64,000 bases of DNA from Spirometra erinaceieuropaei (GCA_902702965.1 CACRXP010000035.1:1029231-1093230), one strand, 5' to 3'; shown: positions 45,160 through 59,200, counted from the stretch's first letter. The notes: generated by a model not told the origin, from the sequence alone. Numbers and translations are program-made.

Positions 45160-45480
45160 TCATTCTGAAGAAGACTGCGTCTTAAGACTGCGCACCAGTT
45201 TTGTCGCCCATCTTCGTGTCTGATTGATGGGGTCACTGTCCTTATTCACCCATGCGGGCACTCCATATAATGAATGTGGCCAAACAAGTGTGTTAATTAT
45301 CTGCGCGAATAGATAGGGAGGAAAGACTACGCAAACACTCTTGATCCAGTGGGTGATACTCGTTACCGTTTGGACCGATCTTCCACACTGTTCGGAGGAT
45401 TGTAAATTCAAAGTTGTCCAAATATTTAGTTCTTTGTATACATCCATTTCTTTTAGTGGCATTCCACCTTCAATGAAGTA
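45160..45480 (-). pseudogene. RT C-terminal fragment, family D-like (copy D4)
   Basis: Minus strand, 100 codons open: LFAQIINTLVWPHSLYGVPA, then NQTRRWATKLVRSLK, the usual post-palm region (VRPHLEYxxQAW...QRRATKLV). It starts directly next to the AAT/ATT tract that ends copy D3, as though a truncated copy had landed in that tail. Confidence 0.6.
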
Positions 45481-45489
45481 GTGTCTAAG

Positions 45490-46190
45490 AGCAACAATAA
45501 TAATAATAATTACTATTATTATTATTATTCCAGACCCGTGGGGATCATTTTATAGCAAGTAAGAATAACTTTTACATTAATTTTATATTTTTAGACGATG
45601 TATACAGAATTCATACAACACTTAATCCATAGTTATTGAATAAGTAGTATGCTAGGAAGAATGTTGAGCGGGCAGTGAAAAAAAACTCCGGACATAAATA
45701 AAATGAGCCTGATTGGATTGGAACTATAGGAGAAAAAAACTCTTGCTCCTTAATATATAAAAACAGGCAGGATCGACCAATATATGGTCTTGTATAATGG
45801 ATTTTATGAAAGGGTAGGTNNNNNNNNNNNNNNNNNNNNNNNNNNNNNNNNNNNNNNNNNNNNNNNNNNNNNNNNNNNNNNAAGATTATTTGTATAGCTT
45901 AAACCTAAATCCTTGGTGGTGTTACATTCAGCCGTATGTGTGCCTTGAAAGACCACTGGTTGGGGTAGCCTATCAGGTCCAAAACACATATAGCGACGTT
46001 TACGTGGAGAGAATTCCATTAGCGATTTTGAGCCCCAAGCTGAGAGAGGAGGCAAGTCAGCATGAATTTGCTCCAGGCAATGAAGGGTTGTAGATGTACT
46101 GAAAGAATATACACATTTGAGATCATCGGCACATATAAATGATTGAGAATGTTTAACTGCCATCGAGATATCAGTTATGTAATGCAAGAA
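45490..46190 (-). mobile_element. Non-LTR family D, copy D3, with ATT tail (contains an assembly gap)
   Basis: Minus strand. 46187-45882 is an RT fragment with the catalytic-site-like FICADDLKCVYSFST and KDLGLSYTNNL, then a run of N at 45820-45881. The 3' UTR follows to CCCCACGGGTCTGGAATAAT and a tract of AAT/ATT triplets (45494-45529). The 3' end matches D1 near 15.6 kb. The RT catalytic tyrosine is changed to cysteine. Confidence 0.7.
45820..45881. other. Assembly gap (run of N)
   Basis: 62 unknown bases inside the RT fragment of copy D3. Confidence 0.99.
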
Positions 46191-46211
46191 GTAAAGATGT
46201 CCTAAAACGTT

Positions 46212-46748
46212 TAGTGGTCACGTCTCCTTTGCTTATATAAACCATCTAACAAATCCAAACCTCTTCCCTTTGAGTTGTAGGCAACTATGCGGTGCTCTCT
46301 TACAAGCTTTCTATATTGGGAAGTGATTTGACGGCGGCCTGGTGTTCGAGGACTTTTTGAATTTGCTAGCACTTCCAACCTCCGTGTTCACCTGTTAAAT
46401 CTGCGCATCCAACAGGTATGGTTGAATGTGCAGAAGTTTTGCTTCTCTGTCAGAGTGATTAAAACATGAAATATTTTCTACAGATGTTGTAATGCCAGCA
46501 TGGACAGAAATCCTTAAAGGAATCCTTGACATATTCATGTTGGGAAATGAACAAAAGTGGTGAGAGATCGATCGCAGCTCCTGAGACTCACGACCAATTT
46601 TCCCTACTATTATGCGCCGATGTGCATTAGTTTCACATACGTGGCTTCTCCGCACACTGCACTAAATTTTACGTTTCAAATAGGGTACACATATTTTCAG
46701 GCCTGTTTCCCATAGTGCACTGGACTGAACTTAAATGAAACCTGTTAT
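46212..46748 (+). mobile_element. 5'-truncated CR1-like copy (same family as copy B)
   Basis: Matches the last about 530 bp of copy B: LNLFPLSYRQL is rendered here as NLFPLSCRQL, then GVRGLFEFAST-like and the terminal ATGAAACCTGTTAT. Several frameshifts. A short dead 3' fragment. Confidence 0.75.
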
Positions 46749-47499
46749 ACGCTGCTCGACACGGCCTTTGCTGTGTTCACTGACGTCTTACAAATGGTCC
46801 TTGCTCGCAGGAGAATGGGACAAAATCCCCAATCTAGTGCCGTCCTGTGGATATCATTGTCTTTGACCTCGTCGAAGACTTCTATGATAGATTTGAGGGA
46901 AATAGCACTTCAATTTGCAACCACTACTTACAGGAACTATACATCCCCGGTTGGTCCAGGATTTAGAACGGGAACATATGCTGGATGGAAAAAGGTGGAC
47001 TTCATGTCGGAGCTGAATCGTGGGGTGATTCTTTAAGGATGGAAATAATGACAATATCCCTACTTTCGAGATCGTTTCCCTATCCCAATTTATGGGTGCT
47101 TAAAAGTCGAGACCTACTAGTTTGACCCAAATTGGAAAATTAAATTGAGAGAATTTCGAAATGGGGTTTTTTTAATCAATTACTGCGAAAATGATTTGTC
47201 GCATACGTTTTTCAAATAAATAATAAATGTCAGTCGCAAAATTTATCGTTTAAATGAATCGAATTTCACAGGGCGATTGGTAGTAAACACAAGGTCAATG
47301 CCCAGTAAAAATTTATCCTATAAATAATAAAAAGAACCTGCGGTATTGCTCTTTTCTGAGCGCAACCCTTTGCCGTTTGTGCATGGGCGTGCCTCGCCTC
47401 GTCCGAAACAGCGTGAGGATCTTTTATTATGATGTTGATTATTATCCGGCTCGTTTTCCGCGACTACCACTATATTTATCTCCTTGACACTTTCCGCAC
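46749..47499. promoter_or_regulatory. Upstream region of the SLC16 gene; possible TATA-like element
   Basis: No gene or repeat recognised. TATATTTAT lies about 30 bp before the ATG (near 47470). An in-frame TGA at 47485-47487 (TCT CCT TGA) excludes an upstream extension of the coding region. The transcription start is unknown. Confidence 0.3.
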
Positions 47500-50203
47500 A
47501 TGAATTTAAAAGACGCAGGTGATCATTGTGAGGAAGCCCTGCCCACGGGCAACGAGACTACAGAAAACACACCATGCGTCCCTGGACCGCCGTCCCGCGT
47601 TTTCTTCCAGGAAAACGGGGTTTTCAGTAAGGTTTCTTCGGAACGTTCCTTCATTGATCTGGTTCGTCAGCGGTTCCATCACGTATCAGCATCAGTTAAT
47701 GCTTTCGGGGACGCAAATCAACCTCATGTTAAGTCCCCTCATTTCAGTGGTAGAAAGAGAACACTACAGAAGAGTGGACCAGATTTTACGCATCTTAATG
47801 ATGCGTCGGATGACTCCGCATCCTTGGATTTGAAGAAAGGTCTCAGTTGCTCAGACAGTTTGATTCAACTGAGTGGACGTGTGCACTTTATGTATGAGCG
47901 AATTCTACGCAATCACGTAGAGTCGACTCCGTCTAAAAGTCCGAGTTCCTCATCATCAAGTTCGGATAGCTCAATTTATTCTTCCTGTGACGATCTCTCC
48001 TCTGTGACGACGTCTTCCTCGACTTCATCCTCCGGTTCATTGGCTCCACCAGAGCCACCTGATGGTGGTTGGGGCTGGATTATCGTGGTAGCTGCCTTCT
48101 TCGTTCACCTTATAACCGACGGCGTACCCGTTGCCTTTGGAATTTTTATTGAAGACTTGTTTGAAGACTTTAACGTCACACTAAGCATGACATCCTGGGT
48201 GGGATCATTCGCTTTTGGAATCCCCTGTCTGGCTGCACCGTTAGCGTCCGTTTTGATAAGCAAATTCGGTTGTCGCAGTGTGTGTATAATCGGGGGGTTT
48301 GTCAGTGCCATTGGCTGCACCATGTCTTTCTTCTCCAGGACCTTGTTTCAACTCATTTGGACGTTTGGTGTTCTTTCGGGGATTGGCTGCAGTCTTTCAT
48401 CTACGGCAGCTCTCATCATTGTGTCTCTCTATTTCGAGGATCAGCGGGCTACGGCTACTGGCCTATCCATTGCAGGCTCTGGGGTGGGAGCATTTATATT
48501 TGCCCCATTGGTCGAGAGACTCATTTCGCTATATACCTGGCGAGGTGCCATGCTAATTCTCTCTGGTGTATTTGCAAATCTCATTGTATGCGGTGCACTC
48601 ATGCGCCCTATAGAAACCCGAAAAGAAAGGAAAAAACGCCAACTTCTTGTCTGCATGGAGAACTTCGCCAAAGAATCAGGCTTCAAACTGCCCCAGGTTT
48701 ACTTAAATAGCGAAGATGAGCGCACGGATGTGCGAATTCATTTGCTCAGAAAATTGTTAACGAGCCCCGTTTTTCCGGAGTCTTCTACTTCATCTTCGAG
48801 TTCTTCATTAGTCAAGCCTGGCTGTGAGCCATCAAAAAATCAGGCAGAAAATCAACGCCGACGTAATTCATTGGAATCCGAGACTCAGCCTCAGTCATTG
48901 TCCTGTTCCTCAAACGCCTTGTGCTCAAATTGCACTTCTTCCTCTGATTACCAAAGACGGGTAGCGCGCAAGTCGCGCATACAAAACGTGACTTTAGAAA
49001 CCTTACCTGAGGAGGAAGCATATATAGGCCCTTCTGGCGTGCGTTCCATCCATTTGGAGGAGCCTAGCCACCAAACTCCACCTGTACAAAGTGCCGATTC
49101 CAGCGATAAATTTGCAAACGGTTTTCTCCACTCAAAACTATCTCATTTTCTCGAGGACCTGCACAAATCAAAACGATGCACTTGGCCCCCTTATCCTTCC
49201 GCACATGAATTTAGAAATCAAGACTGGCCGAGCAAACGTTTTCGGCTTTTGAGTTACGAGCCAATGGGAAAGTACGTATTTGCCGTGACAAGTTGCGAAC
49301 GGCTCGTGTGTATGAAAAATTCAAAACCTCGGGAAGTCGTCCCTTCCACAGGCGGCGCAGAATCTGGGATTTTAGGTTCATCCGTACCCGAGCTCCATTG
49401 TCCAAACCCGCCGTTAACAGCTTCGGGACGGCTCCGCACAAATAATCCGCACTCATTGTGCAAACCACACCAGTTGCATCAGCCGGCCAATTGTCTCGAT
49501 GACCCGCCAGCAACAACCAGAACCGACATTGGGTCCCAGCCCAAAAGCAATCGAGTTAATTCTTCAACTACGGCCGTCGAGGACTCCCGAATGGCACAAC
49601 AACACAAATATAGTCTGGCAGCCTTTCGTGACTCAATCACACACCTCCATCCGCTATACTCGCGCACAAAACGTTCTGTGTTTCATCAGTCTGTGGCGTC
49701 TCGCTCGTCAGCTGTCGATCGTTTGCGGGCAGCCCTCAGCATGCCTGACCTTGTTTCGACCCAGAGGGGGGACTCGTGCTCTGAAAAGAGCAGCTCGTAC
49801 GCCTCAGGTCACAATGTCTTCCATTGCCAGCGTAGTTGCCTTCGTCGTACCAGGACCGCTCTGTTGCGTCACTTTACCTATGCTGTAGATATCAGCCTCT
49901 TAAAGGGCATGCCATTTAGCAGCTTCCTACTCTCCACTCTGTTACTTTTCTTCTGGTGTAACGTGGCATACTTTTTCCTGGCCATATATGCTGTGCAAAA
50001 GGACATTTCATACACAATGGCCGCAATTCTCTACTCAATAATGGGAGCCTCTGACATGGTCGGGGAGATCGCCTTCGGCTGGACTGCTGACCAAGAATGG
50101 TGCAATATCGTTTTTCTCTACTTCTGTGGTGTTCTCGTTTGTGGTGTATCGACGATGCTAGTCCCCTTGGCAACCAACTTCCCAGCTCTTGTTTGTTACA
50201 GCA
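47500..50203 (+). CDS. SLC16-like gene exon 1
   Basis: Encodes residues 1-901 and one base of codon 902: N-terminus, TM1-TM6, the large cytosolic loop (about 371-795, Ser-rich, low complexity) and TM7-TM9. The donor is AGCA/GTAAGT. A 2.7-kb single coding exon is long for an animal gene of this family. Confidence 0.93.
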
Positions 50204-53200
50204 GTAAGTTTGGGTTTTTCAATTAGCATGTTTTGCCTTTCATAAAAGGTTGTTGGCATTCCCCGCTCCCTAATAATAATTGTAGGCAATTGTACGGTAA
50301 CCCCTGCATCTTAACACACGGGCATTTCACCGAAATCTGTACAACAGGCAGCTGCTTTGTCTTCCCTCTCTCAAATACTCGGGCTGCAGTAAGCGGCGAA
50401 GGGTACCTCGATTTATACGCACGACTGCCAAGTGCGGCTACAGCAGCCCATGTATAACTCCCAGCCAAGCGCTTGATGTCTTGCGAACTGTTTTTCCTTG
50501 AAGTAATGGCGGTTTTTTGAGAAATTACATCCTCATATGTGTTAGTGACGCAAGACACTTTGACTAAAATAATTTTCTTCGCAATAGCGTTTATAGTCTA
50601 AACTGAAATTGATGTGCAGATTTGGAGGTCTTTGCAATGCGGCCGAGCCCAAAAGTGGCCCGTCGGCGATTCCTCTGGAAAGTCAAACACTAAGTTCAAC
50701 CGAATTAATTACACTTTCGAAGCTAGAGTACTACCAGGAACCTCCGACCCCTTGCGGTTCCACAGGTGAGCCTAGTCCCTCGCCGTTGCATCTTATGGCG
50801 GTAGAGAGTTGACGAACCGCGTGTCGGAACTTTCATATACCTAGCCTGGTGGGCGTATGGTATTTCCAAACTTATTCAAACCTGCAATACATGCGAGTTT
50901 TTCAAAAGTATTGCACCATTTGATGTGCTTCCTTATCTGTCCATGACCATATTCTCGGGTTTATGAAAGCATTCTTGATGAACCAATGAACTGGACAACT
51001 TTAGAAGTATCTAGGACATCTGAAAGCCCGGGTTTTGTGTCAGAAGTAGAGGTTTTCCGCAAACAGCAATTATTTCCTCAGGGACTACCATATGTAATAG
51101 AGGAAACACATCCAGAACGATTTTATCGCTGGGTGTAGTTAGTTAACGGATTTGATTTACAGACTATTGCAGAGTCCATCGGTGTAAACAGTTTTAAACC
51201 CAGGGTATCCTATGCCTCCATAAATTTGGTTGTAACTTCTGTTAGTCCAAGCAAGGGATGTTTCGCCAGTTCTTTCTGAGAAGAGTAATTACCTTCGTAT
51301 AGAGATAGAAAGGCGAAGGTATGATACTTAGCTAACAACTTCGTTTTCAGTTGGATCCTGATTGAAATCAGTATGCCGGAATATATCAATTTTTTCAAAG
51401 AGAACGTAGCTTGGATTTTGGACGAGAAGCTACCTAGGGCGGTATAACTGCCTATTTTACTCGGCAGTCCAAGGAATTAGCTTCCCTTCTTATTTTGAAG
51501 GAGGAACTTGGAGACTTAAACTCGGGAAATGTTTGCAAGACAGGTAGGGGGAATTACATGGACCATTTCCGGCCATCTGACGTCGTAAACCGGTCAGGCC
51601 AAAAAGAGTCTGGGCTGGAACCCATGCTCCTTGGACACTAGTCATTAAAGTCAGAGCTGTTCCTATTAAGGAACAGACTCAGATCCCCTTGGCTACGGTG
51701 AAGGATATTGAAGTTTACATCTAAGTGCTCGACAGCTGCAAAGAAGCCAGCAACGGCGGACTTCAGGGTGGCGTTGATTTGAGTCCTCGGTACTACTGCA
51801 ACGCAGTTTTGGTGGCATTATTTACCTTAGATAACTTTCTTTTTTTAGTTTTCTTTGGATTTACGATGGCCGCCAATGATTCGCTCTGCACAATTTTCGT
51901 CATCGAATTTGCCGGCCTAAGTCGGCTAGTGAGTGGACTCGGTCTCTGTCTTTTTTGTCAGGGAATCGCAATGATCCTTGGACCACCCTTTATTGGTGAG
52001 TTGTCGGATGTATTCCCTTGTCTTTTGTCGATTTCCATTGGTTATTCGAATAACTATGTGCACGTGACCTCTCTTGGGTGTGTTTAAACTTGCCATTTCG
52101 GCCATCGCAAACAACGACATCCGATGCGTATCCCACGGAGTGAGTGCAGCATTGTTGACTTGCGCGTGAATTCGTCTACAGTGAGGCCTCTGTCTCACTC
52201 CCTCTTCTCTCTCACACACACACACACTTTATTCTGATGGCAAGACAATGTCGGGACGACCGGAAGTGAGCGCGTTCGCAGTGGCTTACAAAACCAAACA
52301 GCCGGTCTTCTCGTGCCACAGACAATCTGGTCCTCATTACACGCACCAGGCTTCAGTAGGAGGGCTCGAATCTCATGCTCAGGAATATCATAAAGGCAGC
52401 ATTTAGGTGGATCTGCCGCATCCGGACTCAGTCCTCGTTATCTTGTCGGTTGGTAGCCTCCCAAGCCATGACTTTCAGCGAATCAGATTTGTCATAGTGA
52501 GGAATGGGCGGACTTGTCGTGGGGACAGATTTCCCAGGGTCTGCCTCACGCCAGCCTCCCTCCCTCACGCTCCCGTCGACCTCCCGAGCCTGTTGACACC
52601 TTTATATCACGTGTTTTCTGGTCAGCCGAATTTATCTTACCTCGGTAGCCGCATCATGCCACACTGAGAATGCTCACTGATTGCTCATCACTGTGTGAAT
52701 GCGTGAATCTCATGGGCAGCAGGAACCATGAGTTTGTCGATGTCATTCAGAAATACTTGGTTGACAAAACGGAAGCACTTCTCGAACCGAAAAATAGGTT
52801 TGTTTCAGCATGAGCAATGAGTCTGCAGTAATAGCTTACTGTATGGACGAATCCCTTCAACTAAGAGTTGGGATTTGGTGTCAAAAAATCGCGAGCTTGG
52901 GCAACCTTTGACGGATGCGGAACCATGTCACCGAAGCAAGTATGGTAGTCGACGAACTGTGCCAACCAGCTAATATGCAGGCAAATGTGGGGACCGTGTA
53001 TGATGTTAAAGTAGCCAAGGCAATCAAAAAATACACTTTCGGTGGTCTCCCCCACAACGTGTGCAGTTGATCCCACGTTGCAAGTTATCGACATCACAAA
53101 TGATTGCATTCCGCTGCCGTCAGTCAGTGGGCGATAACTGCGCAGAGTTAAACAAGTTGTTACATCAGCCACACAAACTCTAGACCCCCCTCCTCCCGGC

Positions 53201-56200
53201 AAAACATTCGTTAAGGCTCTGTTTTCAGCACAACGACCTATGTGTTCAGTTGACCACCGCGACACCGTCGCCAACCACGGCGGATTCGCATATAATTAAA
53301 GACTAAATGGTCGTGAATGGAGGCGAAAGTTCGAGCTCCAAGTGTATCTATGGGTAAAGGAGAGGACTGCTCGAACACCGAAACAGCTTGCCAACAAATT
53401 TACTTCACTTTTGGGCAGATTAAGGGAACTCCAATGCGCTTACCGGCTTCCGGCTTATGTGGCAGAACGGGTCCTACAGGAGTTAAAGAAGATTGCATTC
53501 ATCCAGCCTGGACTGGTATTTTGGCGCCGTCACGTAGACGACACGTTTTTTACCATAAAGATGAATATGCAATAAAATTTCTAGAACCTGCTCAATGCAG
53601 TTCTCCCCGAGGGAAGAAGAAGGGGAGCAGCAGTTGTCCTTCCTTGATGTGGCCTCCAGACGAAATCTTAACAATGAACTTAAAACGACGGTTTATAGGA
53701 AGACAATGAACACCACATAACGTCTCAGTTTTCACAGCAACCATCCAGTGGCTCACAAACGAACTTGTGTGAAAACGTTCTTCAAACGGACCCAGGCTAA
53801 TTAGTGCAAACCGGAGGGAAGAACACGTGAGGCTCGTAATCTTCGCGATCAGTTTTTGCGAAATGACTATCTGAGGGCATTTATATGTCGCTGCCCACGC
53901 GGCCACCCGTAGAGGACTCAAACGAAAACACCGCCAAGAATATGACATTATCTCTTGCACTCTTAAGACCGTTTTTGAAGCGACGAGCGCGTTGCTGTGG
54001 AACTATGTGCTGGAATTGCACACTGTCCCAAAGCCACCATGCGCAGCAGGACCATGAAAATAAAAGATCTGTTAGATCTTGAGGAGCCATCCGGGGTAGC
54101 GTATCACATCCCATGCCAAAACAGTCCTTGTAGCTACACAGGTCGGACTGGACGCATGCTAGAATCGCGCATACGTGAACGTAAACTGGTTTTGTGAAAA
54201 GACGACGAATTATCACAAGCAGTTGCCCACACCTACGAAACCTGTCAAGAGTTCGTAACCACCAAGATAATCATCCACGCCGAAGATAAAAAAGACCGAG
54301 AACTGATTGAAGCCTGGGCCTCGAGAACCCAGTCAATCGATTTATCGATCTGGCGCTGACGTACAAAGCCTTGCACAGTCACCTCTAGCCTTTCGTCATT
54401 GATCAGTGATTGGCCATCACCCCCTCTTACTGTAGTTCGTTTTGTTGTTGCTACTATCCTTGACGATGGACTCTTGCACGGGTCCTGAAGCTCAAAATGA
54501 AAACTGTTCCGGTGCTCAACCAGTCTTCTTTAGAGTGAGAGAGAAAGAGTTTTTAAGTGTGATTTCAAGTAAAAAAAGACTACTTCAGTGAGTCAGGCAT
54601 ACTGCTTGTCATGGAACATACAGTAGATGTGCTAACTCATGAAATGTCAACCAAAATTTCGAAATGCGTTCTTGTTTCGAAAAGATAAAGTAAGTAGTGT
54701 TGTAAAACTAATCATGATGCAGCACAAATCTATAATGATCCAGTTACCTCAGGCTTTCGAAAGAACTTATTTTCGGCTGCATGCAAGATCTACACTCTGC
54801 AAAAAATGACTACTTATGTAGTATGCAATTTTCTCATTGATTTTCGATGCCCTTGAAGATTTAATTATATTTCATGGAAAACATGCATACAAATATTCAT
54901 TCCTTTACTTATTCGGTAGAAAATTACGTCTTCTTCCGATTTCATTCTCAAAAGAAGAGTATAATTCAGTTTTAATAAAGTTTTTAATTGTGAGATTTTT
55001 TAATACCGTTAAATGGCCGTTCATGAAACGTCATGTATCTGCATTTACGAATATGGCTTGTAAAGTTAACAATATTGCTCAAATCCACTGCTTAATTTTA
55101 TGAACCTCATATGGTCTCCTCTTTACGCCGTAGAGAAATGCATGGTTTTCCGTACACGGAAAATATGCAGCTTGTAGTTTTGAAACCCTGAATGCAAGTG
55201 TAACAGCAGGTCGGTTTCAAAATTATTCGGGAATTAGAACAGTTTTTTGAAACCGAATTATACCCTTCTTTTGAGTATGAAATCGGAAGGAGTTGTGATT
55301 TTCTACCGAATAAGTAAAAGAATGAATATTTTGATGCATGTTTTCCATGAAATATAATTGAATTTTCAAGGGCATCGAAAATCAATGAGAAAATTGCATG
55401 TTACTTAAGTAGTCATTTTTTGCAGAGTATAGATCTTGCATGCAGCCGAAAATAAGTTCTTTCGAAAGCCGAAACCCCGAGGTAACTGGATCATTATGGA
55501 TTTGTGCTGCATCATGATTAGTTCTACAACACCACTTAATTTATCTTTTCGAAACGAGAACGCATTTCGAAATTGTGGTTGACATTTCATGAGTTAGCAC
55601 ATCTACTGTACCTCAGGTCATCCAACATTAGACACTTGTTTTTGATTGACCTCTTCCGAACCACATGCGCAGGCAACACTCGTCTCACTAAAAGTAATGG
55701 TATTTTTAAGTTAATTCTTTGTGTTAGTATGAACTCACTTATATTTTGTGGAAGCTACACAAGCATCTCACCTCATTAATGTTGTATGATTTATCATGCA
55801 ACGTTGAACTTCCTGCCCTTGTGAAAAGAGCCCCTGATAATCACAAACTATCACCGTAAACGTCGATCTCGCTGTGTACTTCGAAAGCATGATCAATAAA
55901 TACGTAAATACTAGGCGCAAGGCCAATAGTGCGGGCTCTCCATCATCGTTCCTAAGAAATACACACCTCGAAAGTAGACGGATAAAATAAACAGGTCGTT
56001 GATAGTGAGCTTTTGCTCGTATATTTGACGCGGTAGGGTGTGGAAGTACTCATTCAAAGCAAGCATGTTTAACGTCAGTTACAATTGTGAACTCTTTTAG
56101 TTAAAAAACCACACCAGTCACATTTTCATGAGTCCCTACGTCTGTCATGTGGTCGTTCATCTTAAACAAAATCGTGCGGACGACTCCGGAGTTTAAAATG

Positions 56201-59200
56201 TAAGCGCCGCCAAGCAAACCCTGTTAGTGGCAATGAATGCCCTCTGAGCTCACAGTCATGTCCTGCGTTCGCTTAGAAGGATCATCTTGACCAGGTTCTC
56301 GCCTATTCCTCGTCCACTCAGTTTACCGGTTTGAGACCAACTCGATGGGGCCGAGCGTGCCTTTTCTCACCTTGCTGAACCCAAGTTAGCAAGAGTTGAC
56401 TGTAAACCTGTTTTCTGCCTCGCTGTCTACGCTCGTCGTGGCTAACATGCCAACTGCGCTTACGATTTTACTGTTTTCTGATGGTAATGGAAAATGATTG
56501 TTCGGGACGCTTTGGATCTACAGCGTCCAACTGACCGGTGAAGTCCTCACGAAGTCCAACAAATTGCCTGAGAATCGACGTAAGCACGTGTTTGCTGTTT
56601 CTCCATATCGCAACCCCACGCAAGTAATCCCTTCGCTTTTAAATGACATTTTAAAATGTCAGCTTGTTATTCGCACCGGAACTCTGTCGAGTAAAGCCAG
56701 TGGGACCGGCTGCGAGTACATACGTACGGTCATTCACGAAAATACAGCAGATGTGCTAACCTATGAAATGTCAACCGAAATTCTAACATGCGCCGTCGAC
56801 TCGAGAAGATTACATGAATATGGTTGCAATATTAATTACCGTGCGGCACAATCCCGCGATATTTCAGTTCCTTCGGGATGCCGACCTTTGAACTAATTTA
56901 TTTCCGGCCGCCTGCAAAAACTGGACTCCGTAAAAAACGACTACTTAAGTGGTATGAATTTTTCTCATTGATTTTCGGTCTTTGTAAATCCAAGCATGCT
57001 TAATAGAAAGCACGCATCAAAATACTCATTCTTTTACTCATTTGGAAGGAAATTACGTCTCCTTTCAATTTTATACTTGTAGGAAGGGTATAGTTCGGTT
57101 TTAGAAAAAGTTTCTAACTGTGTGATTTTTTAGACTGTGAAATGCCCGTTCATAAAACGTCGTGCCTCTTCATTTACTAGTGTTCCTTGTAAAGTTTACA
57201 GTATAACTCAAATCCTTTGCCAGATTTTATGAACCCCATATGGTCTCCTCTTAATAGCGTATAGAAATGTATGGTTTTCCGTGCACAGAAAATATACAGC
57301 TTGTAGTTTGGTGATCTTGAATGCAGATGTAACGGCAGGTCGGGTTCAAATTATTCAGGAATCGGAAAAGTCTTCTAAACCAAATTATACCCTTTCTTCA
57401 AGTATAAAATTCAAAGGCGTAATTTCTACCAAATGATCAAAAGAATGGATATTTGTATGCAGGCTTTCCATGAAAAATTTAAATATATAAGGGAATTAAA
57501 AATCAATGGGAAAAATTCATACCACTTAAGTAATCACTTTGTACATAGTGTAGTTCTTGCATGCGACCGGAAAAATGTTTGTACAAAAGCCGGCATCCTG
57601 TAGTAACTGAAATATCTTAGGATTATGTTGCACAGTAATTAATATTAAAACCCTGCTCAAGTAATCTTTTGAAGTTAGAAATGCATTTCAGAATTTCGGT
57701 TAACATTCCATGAGTTAGCACATCTACTGTAAGTACACACCCATTGTAGTATGTCCGAAAAATCTACACTAAAGCAGCAAGATCTAAGTTTAAAACATAT
57801 GATAAGATTTAAAAAGCATTTCACAGGGTGCAATTATACTGGGAGAAAACAAAGATAAATGCCAGTTAGGTCAGTCGATCGACCGGCTAAATAACTGATA
57901 GTGTCAGAAAAAACAATAACTTACTTTTCTGTCACGAAGCCCCCTGCTGACACAGGAATTTGCATCGCCGTACTACGAGTGGCCTTTTGCTAAAGTCGGG
58001 GGATACTTGTTCTTGTGTCCTAACTTTTAAACTCATAACCCTAAAACTAACCCCCTTGGCCTTTGCCCTAGTCCCGACTGCCGTAACACTAGCTCTAAAC
58101 ATAATCTTCCCAGAAATCTACCACAAGACGTAATTTTCTAACTAGCGAACAAAAGAACGAATTTTGTAAGCACGTTTTCCATGAAATTTAATGGCATCGA
58201 AAATCAATGAGAACAGTTCGTGCTATCTGAGTAGTCGTTTTGTGCAGAGTATGGTTTCTACATGCGGACGTGGAAAAATTCGTTCAAAAGTCAGCATCTC
58301 GCGACAACTGAAATATTATACAATTATGCTAAACAATGATTAATTTTAAATCCCTACTCAAATAATCTTTTTGAAACGAAAACGCATTCAAGAATATCGG
58401 GTAACATTTCATGAGTTCGCACACTTACTCTACATTTGGATGTAGGTAGATTGACTTGACGCAAAGACTAATGGCAGTTTGGCCAGTCGATCGCCCGTCT
58501 AAAGAGCTGATAGTGTCAGAAAAAACATCTACCTGCTTTTCTGTCGTAAAGCTCCATGCGGACACAGGAATTTGCATCCCGGTATTACGAGTAGCCTTTC
58601 GCCAAATTCAGGGGGGTACTTGTACCTGTGTCCTAACTTTTAAACTCACACCCCTAGCTCCAACCCTCAAAGCCTTTGTCTTAATTCCAACCGCCCTAAA
58701 TCTGCCCTCTAAACATAACACTCCCTGAAATTTAGCACAAGGTCACCCATAATACAAAAGTTCATTGTCCTGCACCCCCTTCTAGAAACTCCTTCTAGAC
58801 AACGGACATACCGCTGGCCAAAAATTAGTCTGCATTCACAGAAAGCAACATGTTTGACCGGGGGGGAAAGGTTGTCCACATGCAGGGGCTAGATAAAACC
58901 TGAATTTTGGGACAGTTTAGACGCATCGAGAATGTAGCTCTGCCTCGATAATCCCCATCGTGCCACTTTGTTATGGCGTGCGCCGATCCATCCGGATTTC
59001 GGAAAATACAAAACCTTCCGATAAGGCAAGAGGGAGGACGAAAATCCAAAAACTTCTTTCGAACACAACTTATTCTACGACAAAGATAACCGTACTCTGA
59101 CTACGCCGAAGGGCGTGCGAAGTGGTTGACCACGAGTCTTCTATAGGCCACTCGGGATTCCGCCCTGTCACCATATCCCAGACAGACAACATACTTCCTA

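Noticed and set aside
47519..49888. Secondary open frames overlapping the SLC16 gene in other frames
   Set aside because: Shadows of the long coding exon; no independent motifs.
54837..55385. Opposite-strand open frames with similar proteins (MIFDALE...IIFHGKHA)
   Set aside because: They are the two arms of the palindromic fold-back element F2 read in opposite directions.
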